Below are positions 36,011-49,224 of a stretch of DNA of 64,000 nt, piece by piece. A program made the position numbers and the translations under genes. Below the pieces are notes generated by a model. That model searched no databases. It was not told the origin of the DNA and saw only the letters and a list, made by a program, of their open reading frames with translations. This DNA is from Brachypodius melanocephalos (lineage: Eukaryota > Chordata > Aves > Passeriformes > Pycnonotidae): the NCBI GenBank assembly GCA_013398615.1, contig VZSR01000520.1:19127234-19191233 (forward strand), written 5' to 3'. The first letter of the stretch is position 1; each line of letters starts with the position of its first letter.

Positions 36011-39000
36011 TTAACTTCTACTCTAAACTTGTTTATTTTAGCCTAATGTGTCTCTAACATCCTATGGGAAATGTGCTACTTACAGACTCAATGTGGCTAC
36101 AACAGAGTTAGTTTTTTCTGAGGATTTTTCCAGCTATTGGTTTTTTGAGTCATAGTGAGTAACACCACTATCCTGACTGTCACAGGTCTGTAAAATAGAT
36201 ACCCTCTTTGATAAGGATTTCTCTTGCTCCTTCTGCATACAGTTGCAAGCTGTATTTAAAATTTTTCCTGTTAAGTTTGCATGTTCCTTCTAGATATGTA
36301 ATCTTGCAACATTTGCTAATTGTATGTCCAACTAAAACTAATCACTACACAGCTGTTTAATGGATTTTTGTTTCCCCGTTGTATTCAGTGCAGTTACTCG
36401 TTGTACACTATGTTGTGATTGCCTTCGAGGACATCATCCTGTATTCTCTACTGAGTTTTATTACACATGGTAATGATAAAAACCCCTTAGTTCTTCATAC
36501 TAGTGATGCCAAAACCTTTTTGTACCAGTATAAGCAAAATAAGGCAATGAAATAGACAAAATAATGCATTGAAAGGTAGATTTATGCCTGTTTGAAATGA
36601 ATGTAGGCAGGACTGTAGGTTCAAGACAAGGTCTCTGAGTTAAAAAGACCCTCTGAAGACCAGCCTTGATGGATTCTGTGAACAAATAGCCCCTGTTTTA
36701 GTTGAATGACTTCTCAGCATGGCACACTTAAGCAACAGTTATATTTTCTTCTCTCTTTGTAGCATGTGACTCTTCAGTCAAAGGCAATCAGTGAGGGGAA
36801 ACCAAGGGAATTAAATTGGAATGGAAAACCAGAGACAGCTTAATGTTTTATGCAGGTCATAGATTAACAATTTTCTGTTTCATGGGGGGAGAAAAGGCCA
36901 AAACTGGTTTACAGTTTGTGCACTCAGTTTAAGAAACTTACTGTAATGAAATGGACTTCTTTTCTCATCAGTATAAAAAGAAATTCTTGAAGTAAAATAC
37001 TGGGATAATGTGGTAGTTGTCGTTTCTCAAATCTGTATGTATTTTGTTGGCCACTTTAAACAAGTTGATAGAAATGGCTCAGCTGAAATTTTCTTGATGG
37101 ATCAGGATGATATATAAACTGAGATCAAATTCAGGTATTTATCTCTGTAAGTATGATTTAATAATGTATTTAGGAATTTTTAAAGTTGCTAATAGCTACC
37201 CTTTGGTATTTTGTCTCTGAAAAAGTGACAGAGCACTAAATCCAACTTGGAAAAGTGGTGAAAAATTCTGCATACTCCCTGCTAAAAAGATACTTTAAAA
37301 TAGTGAAAATTAATAAAGATGCAATTTATGTGTTTGTGATGTCCCATGGCAGTAAATAATTTTGAATAGTATTTCATGATTTAGATGTGAGATAAATCTA
37401 TAATAATGCATTTAAATAATACCTGTAAGTAGTGAATATTATTTATGAGTCATAGCATTAAAATAGTGCACCTAGTGGTTTAATGATTTATTTAATTGTG
37501 TGTCAGAGTAATTTTTTGGGCTTAGATTATGAGTACTCTTGCATTTAGATTATGGTGACTTCTCAATTGCACTAAGTGTTAATGATTTTCTAGACCATAT
37601 TCAAAGGTCTCTTCAGGCTTGTCTCTTTTGTTGCTGGGATCAGCGAGGTAAAAATAGGACAGAAAAAATAGAGGTGAGATGTTGAGAACTGTTGGGTGTA
37701 TTTTACATGAGGAATTTTAAAGGCTATGGAAAATTCATCTCTTCCAGAACAAAAGGTGAGGAAAGAAGGAAACAGAAATAATTCACAGTCCCTCACCTGA
37801 GTGACAGCCTCTATGTCCTGCCACTTGTAAATGTCCTCTGTGACAAAGATTTCAATGCTTTGTAATTTTCTACATTTTTTTTCACATTTACATTTTGGAA
37901 GTGTTAAAATGGAAAGTGGTATGTTTTTTTCTTATAAGGTTTGCTTTTACAATGAAGAGGCATATGGAACATTTTTGCATTCTGAATACAATGAGCCTCT
38001 CTGAAATTGTCCTAGGCAGTCACTTAGCCTTTCTTTGCTATCAATACACAATTTAATGATTTTTGACTTGGATAGTTCAAAGCTACCAAGATTAAAGATA
38101 TAACTTATGAATGGTTTACCTAACCTCTTACCATGTTGGCTCTCATTTTTCTAGAATATTTTGGAAAATTAAGAGGGAAAATGTGTTCTAGAAAAATCTT
38201 ACTTTATGGGAAGAGGTATTCTGGGTTTCTACTTTATAACATTTTCAGTAATTTCAGTATTTGTTTGCCTATCTCACAAGCAGAACTTTTTATTGATTGT
38301 TATCCCTGCAAATCTGAATTTGTTAAGTCACCAAACCCACAAAATATTTATAAATAGAAAATAATTCTTATTACAAAAGAATAAAAATGAAGTGTACAAA
38401 ATGAAGCAAATTGATTCTTGTTCTCTAAGCTTCAGTGACTCTGTCACAGAAAGGCAAGTAAAACGAACAAGACGGCAGTACAGGGGAGCTTGGCGAACAA
38501 AAGGTTATTACTTCTGTGAGTGCATGAACTTATTTCTGAGTCATAAATTGTAGAAAAGCTAAAGCTGGTTGTTCCCATCCTTTTTCCCCCAACACTTCAC
38601 ATTTTTCAGCAGCTAGTAGCCAGCAGCCCTGCCAGCTGGAAGGCACACCCTCAGTTCCCAACCTGCTCCCAGCAGCTTTAATTGTTACTATTTGCAAAAT
38701 ACCAGGTGCTCTCTGTGACCTAAGATGTTAATCATGCTTACCTCATATACATAATTTGTGGATGGGATCTGATTCATTTTGTCAGGGTACTTAGAACAAA
38801 TAGCTTGATTTCCATGCCCAGAGAAACTGAACACTACAGCTGCTAAGGCAGGCATATTTAAAAGCTGCAGAATTTTCTTAATCATATTGTGGTAAATTAG
38901 GAGCATTAGTCAGCAGCAGTCATTCCAAGATCTTTGGAGCAATTACTCAAAAAATGGCTTCTTCTATTTTATGCAGCACTGAAGTCAGTGCTTTTGTAGT

Positions 39001-42000
39001 CCCTCAACTAACACTTTGTTAACAAATACTTGAGTCTGATAGTTATTGTTGCAGAAGTGAAATCTAAATCTTTGTTAAATTTTGTTAGAGAAAGTAAAAT
39101 TGTGGAGGTGGTTTTTTTCTGTGTAATTTTATTTAAAACATATATGTATATGACCTGTAAAGCAGCTGGCATTGAGCCATTTCATCACACAATAGCTAAA
39201 ACTTAGAGGTTATCTTCTCTAAGTTTCTTCTAGAATATATATTTTTGTAATGTAGTTGTCAATACATCGTAAATGAGCATATGTTCACTAGTTTCTGATT
39301 TTTCAAAGCAAAATTTGGTTTGTCTTAAGAAATTAAAGTATTCAAGTATGAAAAATACATTGAAAAAGTTGTTAAAATAAAAACTACTCAGTTTTGATGT
39401 TTTTAAATAAGTGTGTATTAAAATATAATTACAGTTATACATAATATAATGTAATATAGTTTATATACAGTTATGTATGCAATTTCCAATAGACATTACA
39501 GTTTAAACTTGAACATGTATTTAGTAGTTATATGAAGTCATGCCAGTCAGATTTTTTTTCTTCTTTTTGGAAAATCCCAGCTTTCACAGGAATAAAATTT
39601 AAAACAAAAAAAACCCCAAACCAACAAATTTTTTTCCCAGAAGTGGCAACCTTCTGAAAGTCATTTTCCAGGTGAATAATAAACTCCAACTAACGTACCA
39701 AGAAGAGAAGATGGCAATACATCTTTTTGCATAGGCAAAAAGAAAAGTCTTGTACAAAATCTAAGTACTTACTTAAGTCATGCTTTTGTACTCTTAATTT
39801 CCTTTCATGTGCTTCTTTCATGGTATATGGACTTAATAATTTTTGTACTAGTTTACAACAGATTATTCTTTAAATCTGACACATAGTGAAACCATAGTTT
39901 TAAGTATTATAAGTAAGACTAGCACTAATAACACTATATGAATTCCCAGGAATTGTATACATGTTTGGTTTTTTTTTTTTTTATCTTGCGATTAATTTGT
40001 ATTCCACTTTTGTACTTATTTATGCAAGTTATACTTAGTTAGGCAAAAATGAAAGATGTTTGTAATCCAAAGATGGAAAAAAAAATGTTAGGACATACTT
40101 TTTCAGGTTTTCACTTTTTTCAAAAATCTCTTACTTTTTAGCCTTCAGGTTTCTATCTTACCATCTTATGTTTAGTATGAATGGCAATGTTCCATTTGAA
40201 TGTTTTTCTTTGTATCATGGGAAAAAAATTTCTAATTTTGTTCCTTAGTCTGTCAGTCTTAATCCACATTGAGAGTTTTTCTCCAAGCTGTGGATTAGTA
40301 AAAGAGGCCATACCTAATTAGCCAAAGAGCCCTATTTTTCATCTCATCGGGCACTGAATATTTGTCAAGTCCTTTTCATCAAAGTGATTGGATTACATCT
40401 AAACTATTTCCCCTTGCAAACAAAACAAAAGGTTTGTTTCCATTCTATTCAAATTTGCTGTAAGAACTTGTTGGTTTCCTGTAACAACTTTGAATTTCAA
40501 GGCTTTATTCCAAGGCTAGCAGAAAATGAGCTGTACTTAGAAGCTATTTCAGATTTCCAGGGTGACACTTTGCAAGAGATTTCTCCTTTGTTAAAGATAG
40601 CTTTGAGATAGCTAAGTATAGCGAGAAGACTTTTATTTGTAACTCCTCCAAAGTGAAATGTTTTTTATCGAAACCAGCACAAGTCTGGGTTTTTTAAAAT
40701 TAAATTAAATCTTATTTAAGAGGATGAGGAGAATTTCCCTCCCCCTCATCTTCCATGGTATTTCTAACCATACAAATTGACTTTCTAGTCCTATTTTTCC
40801 CCCTCTGCGTAATTGTATTTCACTTACAGTAATGTAGATGCTTTGTATGAGAGGAGTCACACAGGGTGTGTTTGCAAGGCATGTCTGGTCCACACTAGCC
40901 ACCCACTGCTTTTCCAGTTTGGTCTATGAGACTACTGGATGGGTACTCAGGCAGTTCAAAGAGAAGCCTGAGCCTGAGCAATTCTTGCAGAGTTTGGTTG
41001 CTAAGGTATGTCTGCATAGACTTCATACATCTGTCAAAATCCCTGTGGCATGGCTGGTGTCACCCCAGTGCGCTGCGGTCTTTCCACGCTTGTGGCACAG
41101 AGCGAGGACCTGAAGCTTTACTCATGTGGGTCAGGTGTGACTCTGGGCTCCAAGGGGATTCCAGGCAAGGCTGTGACATAGCCTGGGCTTGAGGCATTAA
41201 TAATGTGGATGGTCAGTGAGACACAGCATAAAAGGAGGTTCAATTAACTTTGTAAAGTAAGTTGCAGCTCTGTCATCAGAGGGTTGAATTTTCTTATGTG
41301 TAATTCATTGAAATTGATGTTAAATGTGCAAATGGAGATGACAGCTGGGTGTTCCAGCGGAACAAATGAAAGGTTTCTTGGAATTCAGGTCTGCTTTAGC
41401 AGCTTTGGCTGCTAAAAACAACATCTAATGATACTAATATTTAAATAGTCATGACTTTGAATAGTCATGGAAATATTTCCACCCATCCCCTTGTAGAGTA
41501 GCATGCTGCTTTGCTGTCTTACTCAGCAGTCGTCCTTAAAACACTCCCACAAGCCCTTCATCATGTCTCCTTCATTTCCATTACTTTTCTCCTTCGTCTG
41601 ACTTACACTCTCCTATCTGCACCTTTTGAAACAAGCTCATACTTTGCTTGTTCACACAAAATGATCTCTGCCACCCTTTTCAATATGCTGGGCAATTACC
41701 TGTAGGATAATTTCACAAATGAAAGGAAGGAATGCTGAATGTTACCTCCTTATTGCACAAGATCTTTGGAATGGATGCAAAATTGTGCAGAATAGAAAAA
41801 GTACAGTTTTAGGTGCCCTGGGGGTGTCTGAGGCAGAGACACCGAGCTGGCAAATCTGACCCGGAATGATCCACACCTTTGTGGACTGGAGTAAATTAAT
41901 TTTGGCATCTAGCATTCATTTAGGCAACTGAGTCCAAATAATTGTACTGTAAATGATGTTTCAGCTTTTTATTGCAGCAACACTGCTAACTCCATCTAGC

Positions 42001-45000
42001 CAAGCTATTAAGTATTTATTTATTTATTCCTTTAGAAAAAAAATTATTTTTTTAAAAATGCGTTTGAATTTGGGTCTAGACTCTCATAGTACATTTTGGT
42101 GCTTTATAGTCTCTATTCATTGTTCTAAAAATTGAACTCTATTTAACTCTGTATTCTTTCTCCTGGGAACTACCTGTATTTCTGTATCACATTTCTACTT
42201 AAGTATGATTCAGTCATTGTCTCTATGTCAGTGCACTAAGGCACTTCATTTGACTTTTAACCATAAAACTTAAAAGACTATGTTGGGATTTTCTGGAAAA
42301 TGATTTTATGGTCCTCAGCCCACAGATACAGAATCCTCTTTTTTATTATCCTAGCAGGAAAATTGATCAAGTGAAACTAATTGTACTTCTTGGTGACACA
42401 AATATAGGGTTCAGGAGGACAAACCTTAGAGGTCTTTGGCCAGTGTGTAAAATTTGCATAACAGGTTTAGTGTTACAACAGAACTATGAGCACAGAAATA
42501 AAATGAAGTTATGCTTTTCATTTGGTTCCTTTGGCATCTACATGTTGAAGATGAAAGAATTTTAAAATAGGAAGTATATCTTTTATATGAATCAGAAATA
42601 TGTCCAATAGCATTTTGCTGTCACATTCCTATAGTGGTGTGCTTCAGAATGGCATATGTTATCTGTGTGCCTTGAAAGAGAGAACCACCCTTTTCAAGAA
42701 CAGCACTGAATGCAGGCTTAACTCAAAGCGAGGCAGAGAGGATATGCTTATGATTGATTTAAATAGGAATGCTTTCCAAAACAAAATTATATGCTAGATG
42801 GCCAACCCTTGCGAAGTTGTAATTTTATATTTAAAGTAAATGTAATAATACTGGCAGTCTTGAGGTTGCTGGATTGCAGTAGTGACTGGTATTTATATCT
42901 GGTTCATTAGCAAGCCAGTGAAAAATTTCATGTAACAAAAATCCATTTGGCTAATGAGCCACGTTTTAATTAGACTCTGAACTTTCAAAAGAATAGGGCT
43001 TATTGTTTTCCTCAGTAGTGTAATATAACTGCATAAAACACTTGCAAAAGTGAATTGAATGACAGAAATATGTTCTAGTGGATTAAGCAGACCACTTGTT
43101 AGGTACTTAGACATCTAAGGCTTTGTTTTGCCAGACCAAAGTGAGGCCAATAAAGAAGGCTAGGTTACATAATGAAAAGTGTTTTCTTTTGTTTTGTAAT
43201 AGAACACTTTGAGCTCAAGAAAGCTTTGCTAAAGCTGAGATGCTTGTGGCTTGTTCTGGTTGTTTATACAGTTATCTTGACACACAAGTGTTATTGAACA
43301 TGCATGTAGTATCTTGCAGACATTATGCAATCAGCCATACACTGAAGAAATGTCTTTCTCTAAAAAGTACTTTAAAGAAAATAAAAAGCTGTCTCCAAAT
43401 TTGACTGGTTTTAACATGTAGATGTGTCAGAGTTGAGACTGTGAAATGTTGCTTGTCGTTTTGGCAGATACTTGTTAAAATATGAATAAATACAGACTGT
43501 ATCAAAAAGAAATGTAGGTGGTAACTAGTAAAGTTCTAGCTTTTTTTTTTACATCATTTCTGCTCTGCAATTTTAAGATTGCTATAATTAGCCAGTCCTA
43601 CACTGAATCACAGTGTAAAATAAAGGAAATGAGCGATGTTGAGATGTAGTTGTTCTAAAGCAGCACATTGACTTCTGAAACCCCCTCTTTTGTGCTGTTC
43701 ACCTTTCATTTCCCTCTTTATCCCAGCAGTTAACCAAGTCCTGGTCAGTCTTCATTACTAACTCTAAAATCAGTGTTTCTGTGCCTGGGGATGCATATCC
43801 TAATATCCAACCTGACCTCTCTGAGGGTCAGTAATACTACTCTATCCAATGAATATCATATGATATTTGGGCAGAAGTGCTGTGAAGGACTGTAGAAAGC
43901 ATTTACTAAGTAGAAAAAGCCAGGTGAACTTAAAGGAAATAAATAGGAATCCATGCACAAAAAACCCCTACAATTTCACTTCATATATAAAATGAAGCTG
44001 GCCATTTCCTTCCACCAAAGAGAGCTTTGAATCTTGACAGATAGTCCTATATAAATGTTTGTTGAAAACTCAATAACTTTCAAAAGAAGCAAATTGGGAA
44101 TTGGGAATTGTTCAAGAAGAAGTAACCCCCAAAAACATTATCCCACTTTATGAGATCTAGTGCTCTCACACATCAGACATCTTGCAGTTCTCATTCTCTT
44201 CCTCAAAAAGTATATGGTAAAACTGGGTCATATTCAGGAAAGGACAAGAGGATATTTTAAAGTACAAAAAAATTGTCTATAGCCTGGGAGAAAACCCCTA
44301 AAGATAACTGACAAGATGTATGATAGAGGTTGTAAAACTGAGTGGCTGAAGAGATCAGATAAGGCTGGATTTTTCTCTCTCTTTCCTGTATACCAACTGA
44401 AGTACACCAAAATGTTGATGTGGAATGAATATGGTAAAACTACACCATCTTCTTTGAATGCAGAATTTTCAGTTGGAAACAATTTTAACAGTTGAAGAGA
44501 AGTTATCCATAGATGCCACTGTAGTTTAATCTTGAGCTCACATGCTACTCATGTAGAGTACCTCTCAATATATGTTTACAAAAAAAAAACCCAAGATGCC
44601 AGGAAAAGCATAAATGTAAAAGAGAAACAGTTTGAACTTTTAATTTATTCAAAGAAAGTTTAAAATACTTCAAGAAATCTAATACCACTTCCACACCCCC
44701 ACATTTTCACAGGTAACAGTATCTATATAGGTGGTACAATTTATTTTCAGAAGTACTGATCACTTCTCATTTCTTGTGAAATCTGTGAAAATAAGGAATA
44801 TTCAACAGCATTGAAAATGATGAAAACTTGTTGTGGACTGAATCTGATTTAATATTTCCTAAGTCCCAAAAAAAAAGGAATAAAGAATTTTTAAAATTAA
44901 TTAATTAAGAAAAAAGCTGATGGATTGTTTTTTGTTTTAACTGATTTCTTGTCCAATGTCTAATACAGTGAGCTTGTGATTAGCTGAGGCAAGTGAAGCT

Positions 45001-46051
45001 TTGGAACACCATAAATAAAATAAAAGAATGGATAATATATTTTTTTTAAAAAATAGTAAAGTACACCATTCAGTATTGCCATTTCAGTTTAGAAGTAAGA
45101 AGAATACAAGCCAATGTGTCAGTGACACAGCTCAAATTCTTATACAAGTGCTGACTGGAAATGTGAAAAACACATCTCAGTGCTCCATGAATATGGTTAT
45201 ACTGGTTTCCTGAGGTTTTGGATGAATTGAAGCCCGTTTGTGAGTACAATATGCTACAGTAAAGATAAAATTTATTTAATTGAGAGTTCACTGTGATCAT
45301 ATACAAAAATTGTATCCTATCCAGAATCTTCTTCCTTGGCAATAGGACTTGGGCATTTGTGAAAACTCAGAAAATTTGCTGGATGGGTGATCAATTCCCT
45401 TGGCTCAGTCATCCAATTTTCTTGAGACTATAAAAGTCAGTATGTGTCTGTCTGTGCCTATAAGATTACTTGATAGTGCTTCAAACATCACAATGATAGT
45501 ATTTCATTAAAAGAAGCACAGCAGGGCTTTGGAGTTTCTGTAAACCCATGATGCACTAAAAGGCATTCAGAGATACTTGCATTAGAAAAAAGTCAGCTGA
45601 ATCTTTTGAAAATTTATGTGATGTTGACCGACTTAGGTTCAACATGACCCTGTCAACTGTGACATGGGGTGTACGGATGCCAGACTTAGCGAGAGTTTGA
45701 ACTAAGGTAATCTTTTTCTGTTTGCCACTGCCCGCATGATGAGATATTACCACTCAGAATCTGACCATTGCAGAAAGGTCTTCACTGCTTTCTGTTCCTG
45801 TCTTAGTAAAGCAGAAAAAGTAGGTATCAGCTGCCACCGCACATGTGAAATAACATAGCTGTAGATCTTTGGGATATGAATTATCAAACAAACTTGTTTA
45901 TTTCTTTTAAGATTGGATGTAGGTATTAATATGGCTGCTTTTGCAAAAGAGGATGGAGATTTCTTAATGACTCAGAACTTAATGACTCAGAACTGATCCA
46001 ACAGTTGCAAAAATGCATTTTACTTGTCCTGAATGCAATTTTTCACTAATT
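36011..46051 (+). other. FMN1 intron 2, AT-rich, no gene seen
   Basis: Ten kilobases with no exon, RNA gene or transposon that I could support. A moderately GC-richer island at about 40920-41230 carries two overlapping short open frames without known similarity. Around 45962-45997 the block TTAATGACTCAGAAC is duplicated in tandem. FMN1 introns in other vertebrates carry regulatory elements, but conservation cannot be judged from one sequence. Confidence 0.45.
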
Positions 46052-47185
46052 TAGAATCACAGAATTGGTTAGGTTGAAAAAAACCAGTAATGTCATTGAG
46101 TCCAATCATTAACCCAGCACGGCCAAGTCTACCGCTAAACCATGTCTGTAAGTGCCACATCTACACATTTTTAAAAGCCTCCAGGAATGATGACTCAACC
46201 ACTTTCTTGGGCAGCCTGTTCCGATGCCTAACAACCTTTTCAGTGAAGAACTTTTTCCTAATAACCAATCTAAATCTTGCCTGGTGCAGCTTGTACTAAT
46301 TTCCTCTTGTCCTATTGCTTGTTACTTGTGAGAAGAGAACAAGCCCCACCCTGCTAGTACCACCTTTCAGGGAGCTGTAGAGAGCTATAAGGTCTCCCCT
46401 GAGCCTCCTTTTTTCCAGGCTGAACAACCCCAATTCTCTCGACAGGACTTGTACTCCAGAACCTTCACCAGCTTTTTTGCCCTTCTCTGGACTTCCTCCA
46501 GGACCTCAATGTCGTTCTGGTAGTGAGGGGCCCAATACTGAACACAGGACTCAAGGTGTGATGTCAGTAATGTGGCATGCAGGGGACAATCCCTTCCCTG
46601 GTCCTGCTGGCCACACTATTGCTGATACAGACCAGGATACCACAGTCCTTCTTGGCCACCTGGGCACAGCTGGATCATGTTCAGCTGGTTGTCAACCAGT
46701 AGGCCAAAATCCTTTTCTGCTGGGTGACTCTCCAGGCACTCTTCTCCCAGCCTGTAGCACTCCCTGGGTTGCTGTGACCCAAGTGCAGGACCTGGCACTT
46801 GGCCTTGTTGAACCTCATACCATTGGTCTCAGCCCAGTGATCCAGCCTGTCCAGATCCCTGTGCAGAGTCCTGTTACCCTCTAGCTGATCAACTCTCCTG
46901 CCCAACTTGGTGTTGCCTGTAATCTGTCTGAGAGTGCACTTGATCCCCTCATCCAGGTTGTTGATAAATGTGTTTAACAGAACTGGCCCCAGTGGAATAC
47001 CGCTCATCACTGGCCACCAGCTGGATGTAACTTCCTGCAGGACCGCTCTGGGCCTGGTCATACAGCCTGGTATTTACCCAGTGATGAGTGCACCCATCCA
47101 AGCCATGGGCTGCCAGTTTTTCCAGGAGAGTGCTGTGGGATACAGTGCCCAAGGCTTTAGTGTAGTCCAGGTTGATTCTGCACAC
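46052..47185 (-). mobile_element. CR1 LINE, 5'-truncated, antisense, with reverse-transcriptase remnant
   Basis: A CR1 copy in minus orientation. Its 3' end is at the left (TTAGAATCACAGAATTGGTT on the + strand). Minus-strand frames give degraded reverse-transcriptase pieces: DYTKALGTVSHSTLLEKLA near 47110-47170 and FINNLDEGIKCTLRQ further on, where the catalytic FADDTKLGG block is changed to ITGNTKLGR. It also has MRFNKAKCQVLHLGH. The frames are separate and shifted relative to each other, and the catalytic aspartates are lost, so it is inactive. Confidence 0.9.
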
Positions 47186-49111
47186 TTACAGAATGTTACC
47201 ATTCTCACTTGAGATAATGCATATGTTAAAGCAGTCTGGACAGCATTGGGAATGAGGTTAGAGAGAAAAGGAGACGCTGTCAAATCCTGACTACATCTCT
47301 TAGGTTCTGCTATATTGGTCATAAAACAGATGATCCTTTCGCTGCAAAGTCTTGTATATTTTGTTTTTCTTGAATGCTAAGCAAGGTTGCTGTCCATTTT
47401 CCTGGTTTCCTGATTTTCAGTATATTTTGGGCTGTTGTGTGTCTTCCTGTTGGATAAAAGGCAGAAGACTGTCACATGCAATGCAATGTTATTCCAAGAG
47501 GAGGAGAAGGAAGAGCACAAGCCATGCAGGCTGTGTGCATTCTCCTATTATTATTGCAATGCAGTCTGTCACTGATGAATCACAGTCTAGTTATAAATAA
47601 CATGCTCAGTGTTAATTAATTTTGTTGCTGTCCATAATGTCTCTGGTTATCTATACAGGCTGCTCTTTGATTGTTGCTTCTGGCCCTTTTGCATATTTTG
47701 ATCCATACTTCATTATATCAAATCTTAATATTTGCACTAAAATATTTATATAATGACATTAATGTAATGTAGAGGTGGCTGGCCTAAGTGACCTCTACAA
47801 ATACATGTGTTGATGTTAAAGCTTATTTTAGGCAACTTTCAAAATTTTGAAGTGTAAGGTAAAAGATGTAGATTGTTTAAAATCAATCCTACTGTCATTC
47901 ATTTTTTACTTACGTAATCTTTTAGCCCAGACCAAATCTTTTTTGTGATGACTTTGCCTTTCTCATGGTTAAGAGTGAGAACCAGTGTATAAAGAGAAAT
48001 ATTATAAAAAGCACATGAGAAAAGTAATGTTTTTCTACATAGGTCTTCATTTTCCTTACTGCACTAGCCTAGCTACAGATTTCTAATCTTTTCAAAAAAC
48101 TCTTGCTTGCAAAGGTCAAATCTTGCTAAACAAAATAAGGAATAAAAAATTTGAACATCAATCTCCTCCTCCACATTCTTTTAGTTAACTAGCTAATACC
48201 ACAAATGAGAGAACTAGTTGCAAAAAATCAAAGTGAAACACTCCCCATAGCAGCAATTACAGGTTTAGGAATGCTTCCATTTTTGGTAGTTGCTTTGAGT
48301 GTAATCTATAACACATATGGTATGTGCTTTGATTGCATAGAAATTACTTCAGGTAATGAAGTTGTATACAGTTGTAAACTGGTTTTGGAAAATTATTTTT
48401 ACCTATTTTATATCCCCACAAGACACTAAGCATATGCTTACTAAGAAAAACATCTGCGAATTTTCAGGTATTTTAAAATTTTCAGTAGTATTTAATTTTT
48501 GTATGTCCATAAAAGGCTCACTTGGGAAATGTTGTATAATTAATAGATGCTGATTGGATATTTAACTAGATTACTTTGGATATTACCCCCATCTGGAAGT
48601 TACTGTGAGCACTGAAGTTCTTTGGTATTGAGCCAAAGAAAATGAGCCTTTCACTAAAAGTTCCTGGCATTGCAGCTCAGAACCTTGGCCTGAACATCAA
48701 TTGTGGCATTTGACTGTGGACATGTGAAGTTTCTTTGGGAATAGTAAAAGATGAAGAATTTGCACTGAGGTGCCAATTGCTTCCTGTGTTATGTCCTCTT
48801 GGGATTTTTAGTATCTTTGGCTCTTTGTTTATAGTGCCAGTTGTGAACACTCGGAGGGCATCTTGCTTGCATCTGAAAGCAGGAGTGGGCTGGCGAGTGC
48901 CAAGGCAGGTCTCGCTCGTTATTTGCTCAGTGTAACTGAACTCGTTAAATCTGAGTATGTGCTAAAGCAGTAGGCTTGTATGGGGCCAAACTGGCTCAGC
49001 ACCTTTCAGGTCTGTATCCTAATTCAGAAAATACATTCTGTACTTGTTACTAGAGTTCCTATTCCTCAGGTTTCTCAAGCACATGTTGGATGATACAGCA
49101 CTGAATCTTGA
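47186..49111 (+). other. FMN1 intron 2, no gene seen
   Basis: AT-rich intronic sequence between the CR1 copy and the assembly gap. No supported feature. Confidence 0.5.
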
Positions 49112-49224
49112 NNNNNNNNNNNNNNNNNNNNNNNNNNNNNNNNNNNNNNNNNNNNNNNNNNNNNNNNNNNNNNNNNNNNNNNNNNNNNNNNNNNNNNNNN
49201 NNNNNNNNNNNNNNNNNNNNNNNN
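49112..49224. other. Assembly gap (113 Ns)
   Basis: A run of 113 undetermined bases followed directly by a T-run. The true length of the missing sequence is not known. An apparent open frame across it is meaningless. Confidence 0.99.

Noticed and set aside
46477..47322. Several open frames on both strands
   Set aside because: They are fragments of an antisense CR1 reverse transcriptase and its complement.
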